A stretch of 64,000 nucleotides of DNA from Leucobacter chromiiresistens. Lineage in GTDB: Bacteria; Actinomycetota; Actinomycetes; Actinomycetales; Microbacteriaceae. Shown piece after piece: positions 58,070-64,000 of this stretch. The notes beneath the pieces are model-generated. The model had not been told where the DNA came from, made no database searches, and worked only from the letters and a program-made list of their open reading frames with translations. The translations under genes were made by a program, and so were the position numbers. The stretch's first letter is position 1. Each line of letters begins with the position of its first letter. The DNA lies in NCBI RefSeq assembly GCF_900102345.1, contig NZ_FNKB01000001.1, forward strand, positions 992,001 through 1,056,000, given 5' to 3'.

Positions 58070-61000
58070 ATGAGCCGGGCGCCGAAGCGCAGCAGCCGGC
58101 GGCTTCCGGCCCCCGACTTCTTCGATCTCGCGGGGAGCGACCCCGAGCTGCTCGCGTCGGGCCGCATCCCCGATCCGCAGCCCGGCCACACCCCGCTGTT
58201 CCGCTGGCTCGCCCGCGTGCTGCAGTGGGTCGAGCAGCGCCTCCGGGCGCGCGGCGACGCGTCGCTGCGGAACGCGATCCGCGCCTTCTGGGCGCTCGTC
58301 GCCCTCGTCGGGGTGTTCCTCATGGTGGGGCCGGTCATCAACGAACCGCTCGACTTCGACGACGTCATCGCGTCGGCCGAGATCGACGACGTCGACTGGA
58401 TCGCCCGAGACGCGAGCATCGCGTACGTCGTCGACCGCGACGCGGAAGGCGGCTTCGTCGCGACGGTGAGCGAGCGCTTCGACGCCGAGTTCCGCAACGG
58501 GCCCGAGTCGAGCGTCGCGCGCACGCTGCTGAGCGAGTACCACGGCCACGACGTGGGCGTCGCGCTCACGAGCGCCACCATCGACGGCGCCGAGGCCGAG
58601 GTCGACGTGCGCGACGCCCCGACCACCACCGAGCTGCGGCTCTCCCGCAGCGACGGGGAGCCGCTCTCGGGCACGCAGCAGATCGCCATCACCTACGAGC
58701 TGCACGACCTCGTCGTCAGCGACGTCGACGAGGCGACCGACCGCGCCGTCGACAGCTTCGACTGGCCGCTGTTCGCCCCGACCTGGCCGCAGGCCACGCA
58801 GGGCATCGACGTCTCGCTCACGCTCGCCCCCGAGCTCGACGATGCGCTCGTGCGGGCGCCGCAGGCGTACGTGGGGTGGCTGCTCATCAGCGGCACCGAA
58901 TGGCTGACCCCCGAGGGGGAGAGCGCCGACGGGGTGCGCTACGCGTTCTCGAACGACGACGCGCTGCCGCCGAACGCCGACCTCTACGTGAGCGCCACGT
59001 TCGAGCCGGGCACCTTCGCGCAGCCCGACACCACCGCGCTCTTCTGGGTGCAGACCTACGGCCCGCTGCTGCCGCTGGTGCTGCTCGCCGTGCTCACGCT
59101 CTTCGCGTTCGCCGCGCGGCGCGTCGTGTGGGCCGACAGCGCCGGCGATCCGTGGTTCCTGCCGCGCAGCGAACCGCCCGAGGGGCTGCCGCCGATGCTC
59201 GCCGCCGAGCTCATGGGCAGGCGCCGCCACGTCGAGCTGATCGCCGAGCTCGAGCAGGCGCCGCGCGGATCGGGCGACCGCCGAGAGGCATGGCTGCGCC
59301 GCCTCGCCCGCGCCGCGCGCCGGGCCGGCACCGCGGGCAATACGCCGACCGTGCTGCGGCGTACCGGGTCGTGGGGCAACAGCGACGCGGCGGTGCGGGA
59401 GGGCCTCCGGTGGGTGCCCGACAGCTATGTGCGCGACTTCTTCACGGTGGCTCCCATCGCGATCATGCTGCTGCAGTGGGGGCTGCTGCGCCAGCTCTCG
59501 CACCAGGTGATCCTCGCCGTCGTCTGGTGGCCGGCCGTCTTCGTGCTCGTCTCGACCGCGCTGGCGATCCTGTCGAACATCGCGGTGTCGCGGCCCCGCC
59601 CGCTCACCCGCGCGGGCGCCCGCACGATGCAGCAGCTGAAGGGCATCGACGTCTGGGCGCGCACCACGCGGCTGCTCGACCGCGGGCCGCTCGACGACCC
59701 GCTGCTGCCGTACGCGCTGCTCTTCGAGCGCCCGCGCCGCGCCGGCCGGGCGATCATCGGGCAGGCGGCGGCGGAGACCGGTGATCGCGGGGTCGTGCGC
59801 GGCTGGCGCACGGAGCACTTCGTGAGCGCCCCCGCCCTGCTCGGGCTGACGGCGGCCGCGGCGGTGCTCGCGGGATCGATCGTCATGGTCTCGACGCAGC
59901 CGTCGCCGTACCGCGTCGACAACGACTTCGTCACCTGGTCGCACGACCTGCCCGGAACGCTCTACACCGAGGTCTCCGGCTTCGACATATCGGCCGAGCT
60001 GACCCGCGGCGACGACGGAGCGGCGCGGCTCGACGTCGTCGAGCGGCTCGACGTGGTGTTCGACGACTCGTCTTCGAAGGTGCCGCAGTTCGCGAAGGAG
60101 TGGCCGACCGAGCGTCTCGGCCAGTCGCTCGGGTTCGACCTGCGATCCGTCACGATCGACGGCGAGCCCGCCCCGCACACGGAGCTGCCGCAGCCCGAGA
60201 CGCGCAGCCTCGCGATGCTCACGCAGTTCTCCGAGGTGCTCTCGGGCGAGCACGAGATGGAGATCGCCTACTCCCTGCGCAGCGCGGCGGTGGATGCGCC
60301 GGGCTTCGACGCGGGGCAGCAGGTGCGGTGGGCGGCATGGCTGTCGCACTGGGAGCACGAGTACTACGCCGAGCCCGGCGACTACTTCGGCGCGAAGCTG
60401 CCCGTGCGCCCGCTCCGCGTGCAGCTCACCGTCGCCCCTGACCTCGTCGAGGAGCTGACGGACGCGGGGTGGCTCGATTCCGATCCGGATCGCACGCGCA
60501 TTCCATTGGAGCGGGGCAACGTCGCCAAGCCCTGGGTCGCCGAGCAGAGCTTCTACACGGACGAGCCCGAGCTCGAGGATCGCACGCACTACGAGCTGCG
60601 CATCGGGTCGGAGCGGGAGCGGGCCGACGGGGCGCTCGTCGTCGAGATCGACGCCGACCGCGTGGAGTCCCGCGTGGCGGAGGACTTCACGACGGGCGCG
60701 CCCGCGGGCGACTGGACGGTCGATGCCGACATCAACGAGTCGCTCGACGCGTACGCGCTCGATCTGAACGGCGACCTGGGTGCGCTGCTGCACTTCTCGC
60801 CGGGCACCTTCGCGCACGTCGAGGAGGGGGCGTTCGCGCAGTACGACCGGGAGGTCAACCTGCCGTTCGTCGTGCTCTTCGGCATGCTGGGCGCCGTGGT
60901 CGCGGCATCGGTCGGCGTCATCGCGTTCGCGGCGCGGGCGCGGCGCGGGGCCAGCGCGAGCCTGCGCGTCACGTCGTGGCTGACGGTGCCGCTCCTCGCG

Positions 61001-61168
61001 GTGGCGCAGTGCGTGGTGTTCTGCTGGGTGGTGCTGCCGATGGCGGGGGACGACGTCAGGGGCGGCGGGGCGATCGCGCTCGGCGCGCTCATGCTGACGG
61101 CCGTGATCACCCAGGCGGTCCTCGTCGCGCGCCGCATGCCGCCGCGAGGCCGGAACGGAGCAGAATAG
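58070..61168 (+). CDS. Very long DUF2207-family membrane protein
   Basis: 1032 aa. DUF2207 proteins are usually 500-650 aa with one extracellular domain; this one shows two. First block: span about 78-95, extracellular beta domain about 100-325 (RDASIAYVVDRDAEGGFVAT), span 328-350, cytoplasmic region. Second block: spans about 460-505 and 585-607, a second beta domain about 620-935 (VVERLDVVFDDSSSKVPQFA), then three to four spans to the end. So the gene probably arose by internal duplication or fusion. Function unknown. Six bp separate it from the acyl-CoA synthetase gene. Confidence 0.78.
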   Translation: MSRAPKRSSRRLPAPDFFDLAGSDPELLASGRIPDPQPGHTPLFRWLARVLQWVEQRLRARGDASLRNAIRAFWALVALVGVFLMVGPVINEPLDFDDVIASAEIDDVDWIARDASIAYVVDRDAEGGFVATVSERFDAEFRNGPESSVARTLLSEYHGHDVGVALTSATIDGAEAEVDVRDAPTTTELRLSRSDGEPLSGTQQIAITYELHDLVVSDVDEATDRAVDSFDWPLFAPTWPQATQGIDVSLTLAPELDDALVRAPQAYVGWLLISGTEWLTPEGESADGVRYAFSNDDALPPNADLYVSATFEPGTFAQPDTTALFWVQTYGPLLPLVLLAVLTLFAFAARRVVWADSAGDPWFLPRSEPPEGLPPMLAAELMGRRRHVELIAELEQAPRGSGDRREAWLRRLARAARRAGTAGNTPTVLRRTGSWGNSDAAVREGLRWVPDSYVRDFFTVAPIAIMLLQWGLLRQLSHQVILAVVWWPAVFVLVSTALAILSNIAVSRPRPLTRAGARTMQQLKGIDVWARTTRLLDRGPLDDPLLPYALLFERPRRAGRAIIGQAAAETGDRGVVRGWRTEHFVSAPALLGLTAAAAVLAGSIVMVSTQPSPYRVDNDFVTWSHDLPGTLYTEVSGFDISAELTRGDDGAARLDVVERLDVVFDDSSSKVPQFAKEWPTERLGQSLGFDLRSVTIDGEPAPHTELPQPETRSLAMLTQFSEVLSGEHEMEIAYSLRSAAVDAPGFDAGQQVRWAAWLSHWEHEYYAEPGDYFGAKLPVRPLRVQLTVAPDLVEELTDAGWLDSDPDRTRIPLERGNVAKPWVAEQSFYTDEPELEDRTHYELRIGSERERADGALVVEIDADRVESRVAEDFTTGAPAGDWTVDADINESLDAYALDLNGDLGALLHFSPGTFAHVEEGAFAQYDREVNLPFVVLFGMLGAVVAASVGVIAFAARARRGASASLRVTSWLTVPLLAVAQCVVFCWVVLPMAGDDVRGGGAIALGALMLTAVITQAVLVARRMPPRGRNGAE

Positions 61169-61173
61169 TGGGC

Positions 61174-62907
61174 ATGACCGAAATCGACGCCACGGCCGCG
61201 TTCCTCGCCGCCCGGGATCAGCTGCTCGCCCTCGCCGGGGAGCCGGAGCGCCAGCGCACCGAGTTCGCGTGGCCCGACGTCGGCGACGCGTTCAACTGGG
61301 CGCACGACGTGTTCGACGTGCTGGCCGAGGGCAACGACACGACGGCGCTGTGGATCGTCGAGGAGGACGGGAGCGAGCTGAAGCGCTCGTTCGCGCAGCT
61401 CAAGCAGCGCTCGGATCAGGTCGCGAACTGGTTCCGCGGCATCGGCGCGAAGCGGGGCGACGTCGCGATGCTGATGCTGGGCAACCGCGTCGAGCTGTGG
61501 GAGATCATGCTCGCCGCGATGAAGCTCGGCGTCGTGCTGCTGCCCACGTCGGTGGTGCTCGGCCCCCACGAGCTCGTCGACCGCGTCGAGCGCGGCACGG
61601 TTCGGTGGGTGTTCGCCGCCGCCGAGGATGCGATGAAGTTCGGCGAGGTGCCGGGCGACTACCGCGGCGTCGGGGTCGGCTTCGACGCGGCCACGGCCGA
61701 TCAGCGCGCCCGCCTGTACGACTGGACCCGGTACGAGGAGTCGTCGGCGGGATCGCTCGCCCCCGTCGCGAAGACCACGTCGAGCGATGACGCGGCGCTG
61801 CTGTACTTCACCTCGGGCACCACGAGCCTGCCGAAGATCGTCGTGCACTCGCACACCAGCTACCCGCTGGGGCACCTCACCACGCTCTCCTGGCTCGGCG
61901 TGCGCCCCGGCGATACGCACCTCGTGATCAGCGCCCCGGGCTGGGCGAAGCACGCCTGGTCGAGCTTCTTCGGGCCGTGGCACGTCGGGGCGACCGTCTT
62001 CGTCGCGAACTACGCCCGCTTCGACGCCGAGTTCCTCGTCTCCGAGCTCGACCGCGCGGGCGTCAGCACGTTCTGCGCGCCTCCCACGGTGTGGCGCATG
62101 CTCATCCAGAGCGAGCTGACCCGCAAGCCGCGCGCGCTGCGCGAGATCGTCTCGGCGGGCGAGCCCCTGAACCCCGAGGTGATCGCCCGCATCCGCGACT
62201 GGTGGGGTCTCGAGATCCGCGACGGATACGGCCAGACCGAGACGACCGCGCTCATCGGCAACCTGCCCGGCGACCCCATCGTGCCGGGCGCGATGGGGCG
62301 GGCGCTGCCCGGCGTCTCGGCGGTGCTCATCGACCCGACGACGGGCGACGAGGCCGACGAGGGCGAGATCTGCCTGCGACTCGAACCGGAGCGCCCCGTC
62401 AACCTCATGCCGGGGTACTACGGCGATGCGGCGGCCACCGCCCGCGCCACGCGCGACGGGCTCTTCCACACCGGCGACGTGGCGCAGCGGGGGGAGGACG
62501 GCGTGCTCACCTTCGTCGGCCGCACCGATGACATCTTCAAGTCGAGCGACTTCAAGGTGTCGCCCTTCGAGGTCGAGAGCGCGCTCATCGAGCACGCGTT
62601 CGTCGCCGAGGCCGCCGTCGTCGGGGCCCCCGACGACACCCGGCTCAACGTCACCAAGGCGTACGTGTCGCTCGCGTCGGGCGTCGAGGCGGGCGAGGCG
62701 ACCGCCCGTGCGGTGCTCGCCCACGCCCGCGGCGCGCTTCCCCCGTACATGCGGGTGCGCCGCGTCGAGTTCTTCGAGCTGCCGAAGACCACCTCGGGCA
62801 AGATCCGCCGCATCGAGCTCCGTCAGCGCGAGGAGGCGGCGCACGCGGCCGGCGAGCGCATCGCGACCGAGTGGCGCGAAGAGGATTTCCCGGGCCTCAA
62901 GGGCTGA
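61174..62907 (+). CDS. Acyl-CoA synthetase (AMP-binding)
   Basis: 577 aa from ATG 61174; GTG 61168 touches the previous stop. ATP loop YFTSGTTSLPKIVVHSHT, GYGQTETT, FHTGDVAQRGEDG, FKSSDFKVSPFEVE and the C-terminal catalytic Lys in PKTTSGKIRRIE give a complete adenylate-forming enzyme. Nearest relatives in style are medium-chain (AcsM-like) acyl-CoA synthetases. No peptide signal, cytosolic. Confidence 0.92.
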   Translation: MTEIDATAAFLAARDQLLALAGEPERQRTEFAWPDVGDAFNWAHDVFDVLAEGNDTTALWIVEEDGSELKRSFAQLKQRSDQVANWFRGIGAKRGDVAMLMLGNRVELWEIMLAAMKLGVVLLPTSVVLGPHELVDRVERGTVRWVFAAAEDAMKFGEVPGDYRGVGVGFDAATADQRARLYDWTRYEESSAGSLAPVAKTTSSDDAALLYFTSGTTSLPKIVVHSHTSYPLGHLTTLSWLGVRPGDTHLVISAPGWAKHAWSSFFGPWHVGATVFVANYARFDAEFLVSELDRAGVSTFCAPPTVWRMLIQSELTRKPRALREIVSAGEPLNPEVIARIRDWWGLEIRDGYGQTETTALIGNLPGDPIVPGAMGRALPGVSAVLIDPTTGDEADEGEICLRLEPERPVNLMPGYYGDAAATARATRDGLFHTGDVAQRGEDGVLTFVGRTDDIFKSSDFKVSPFEVESALIEHAFVAEAAVVGAPDDTRLNVTKAYVSLASGVEAGEATARAVLAHARGALPPYMRVRRVEFFELPKTTSGKIRRIELRQREEAAHAAGERIATEWREEDFPGLKG

Positions 62908-63016
62908 GCGGTGCGGATCGGCGCGCGGGCGGCGCCCCGCACGCTCGCGGCCGATCCGCCGTCACGCGGCGTCACGCAATTGCCGTGCCGGCGATGCTGC
63001 CGGATAGTTTCGAGGT

Positions 63017-64000
63017 ATGACGCAGATCGAAACCACCACCGCGGGGAGCCTGCCCCGCACGCAGGCCCTCATCGAGGCGAACGCCGCACGCACCTTCGCC
63101 GACGACGGCCTGACCCTGCAGTCGACGCCCGAGTTCGACGCGCTCGTCGCGGAGGCCGTGCGCGACGTTGTGGCGCGCCAGCGCGACCTCGGCATCACAC
63201 AGCCGGGCGACGGCGAGTTCGGCAAGGCGATGTCGAACGCGGTCGACTACGGCGCCTGGTGGACGTACTCGTTCCAGCGCACCTCGGGGCTCACCGTCAC
63301 CGAGCGCAACATCTTCACGCAGGAGCCGGTGCGCTCGACGCCCGGCAACATCCAGCTGACCTCGTTCCCCGACCGCCGCGACTGGGTCCGCTTCTCCGAG
63401 GCGTACCAGGACGGCATCAGCACGGGCACGAACGCGACGCCCTTCCCCACCACCACCGATGCGATCACCTACACGGGCCACGACCTCGTCGAGACCGACA
63501 CCCGCAACCTGCGGGCCGCCCTCCAGCCGGGCGAGCAGGGGTTCATCACGGCGATCGCGCCGGGCTCGGCCGCGCGCATCCAGAACGACTTCTACCCCAC
63601 GGAGCAGGCGCACATCGATGCGTGGGTCGCGGCGCTGCGCGAGGAGTACCGGGCCATCACCGACGCGGGCCTGATCGTGCAGCTCGACGATCCGTCGCTC
63701 GCCGAGAACTGGGATCAGATCAACCCGGAGCCCTCGGTCGAGGACTACCTCGCGTTCACGCAGATCCGCATCGACGCGATCAACGAGGCGATCGCGGGCC
63801 TGCCGAAGGAGCAGATCCGTCTGCACCTCTGCTGGGGCTCGTGGCACGGCCCCCACACCACCGACATCGAGCTGAAGCACATTCTGAAGACCGTGCTCGG
63901 CGCCAACGTCGGCCAGATCTCCTTCGAGGCTGCGAACGCCCGTCACGAGCACGAGTGGGCGGTGTGGGAGGAGAACCGGAGCATCATTCCCGACGACCTG
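63017..64000 (+). CDS. MetE-like (cobalamin-independent methionine synthase II) family protein, 3' end cut
   Basis: First 328 codons from ATG 63017; the frame is open at the right edge. Start TTTAGSLPRTQAL is the conserved N-terminal GSxPR-type block of the short UROD/MetE-C-like proteins; LHLCWGSWHGPHTTDI carries the C/H metal ligands, and QISFEAANARHEHEW follows. About 40-60 aa at the end are missing. These enzymes move methyl groups from a folate or methylated compound; they are shorter than MetE and their true substrates are often unknown. Confidence 0.85.
   Translation, partial: MTQIETTTAGSLPRTQALIEANAARTFADDGLTLQSTPEFDALVAEAVRDVVARQRDLGITQPGDGEFGKAMSNAVDYGAWWTYSFQRTSGLTVTERNIFTQEPVRSTPGNIQLTSFPDRRDWVRFSEAYQDGISTGTNATPFPTTTDAITYTGHDLVETDTRNLRAALQPGEQGFITAIAPGSAARIQNDFYPTEQAHIDAWVAALREEYRAITDAGLIVQLDDPSLAENWDQINPEPSVEDYLAFTQIRIDAINEAIAGLPKEQIRLHLCWGSWHGPHTTDIELKHILKTVLGANVGQISFEAANARHEHEWAVWEENRSIIPDDL

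Noticed and set aside
57494..60817. 1107-aa minus-strand frame
   Set aside because: Antisense of apt and the DUF2207 gene, Arg/Glu/His-rich without family motifs, typical of GC-rich shadows.

Overview
The window is 64 kb of high-GC actinobacterial chromosome. The gene set points to Microbacteriaceae, close to Leucobacter or Microbacterium: a C50-carotenoid operon of the CrtEb/CrtYe/CrtYf type, a CarD regulator, a DUF7882-type small protein that I know mainly from this family, many GTG starts and ATGA overlaps, and likely leaderless promoters. The genus cannot be fixed from sequence alone.

Left end (1-5113): an integrated element that continues beyond the left edge. It has a leftward replication operon (a 40-aa leader gene, a winged-helix initiator, a 113-aa Cys-rich protein and a cut-off gene). 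The initiator gene carries three 29-bp palindromic repeats beside a hairpin and an AT-rich stretch, like the lambda O/ori arrangement. A switch region follows: a small XRE protein facing a large repressor with three helix-turn-helix-like units, an ImmA/IrrE protease and a multi-pass membrane protein. The right end is a 26-bp copy of a tRNA-Ser 3' end, followed by the stranded tRNA terminator. The lower-GC DNA here also differs from the rest.

5.4-13 kb: an amino-sugar-type uptake operon (BadF-type kinase, binding lipoprotein, two permeases, SIS isomerase/deaminase, MsmK-type ATPase), divergent from a ROK regulator, then a decayed RidA gene. 13.3-21.1 kb: housekeeping and stress genes (LysE exporter, membrane protein, PRC-barrel, CDF transporter overlapping a half-length binding protein, lipid kinase, hydrolase, MFS). 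21.2-22.2 kb: a toxin-antitoxin pair abutting a broken methyltransferase gene.

22.7-30 kb: GCS2-type ligase, then crtE-crtB-crtI-crtYe-crtYf-crtEb for a decaprenoxanthin-like C50 carotenoid, with a divergent MarR regulator. 30-35.2 kb: a zinc uptake locus (aztB, a second aztD-like gene, aztC, aztD, and divergent aztA) around a probable Zur box. 35.4-43.9 kb: alanine racemase, DoxX flanked by two copies of a 79-bp hairpin repeat, aldo-keto reductase, an HxlR/NmrA-type pair, CarD, TspO, a three-gene envelope cluster and a phosphoesterase.

44-57 kb: GH15 hydrolase, SDRs, SMP-30, nitroreductase, hydrolase, DUF488, NhaA, TetR/MFS, GNAT and CPBP protease. 57.3-64 kb: tRNA-Arg(ACG), apt, a giant DUF2207 protein, an acyl-CoA synthetase and a cut-off MetE-like protein.
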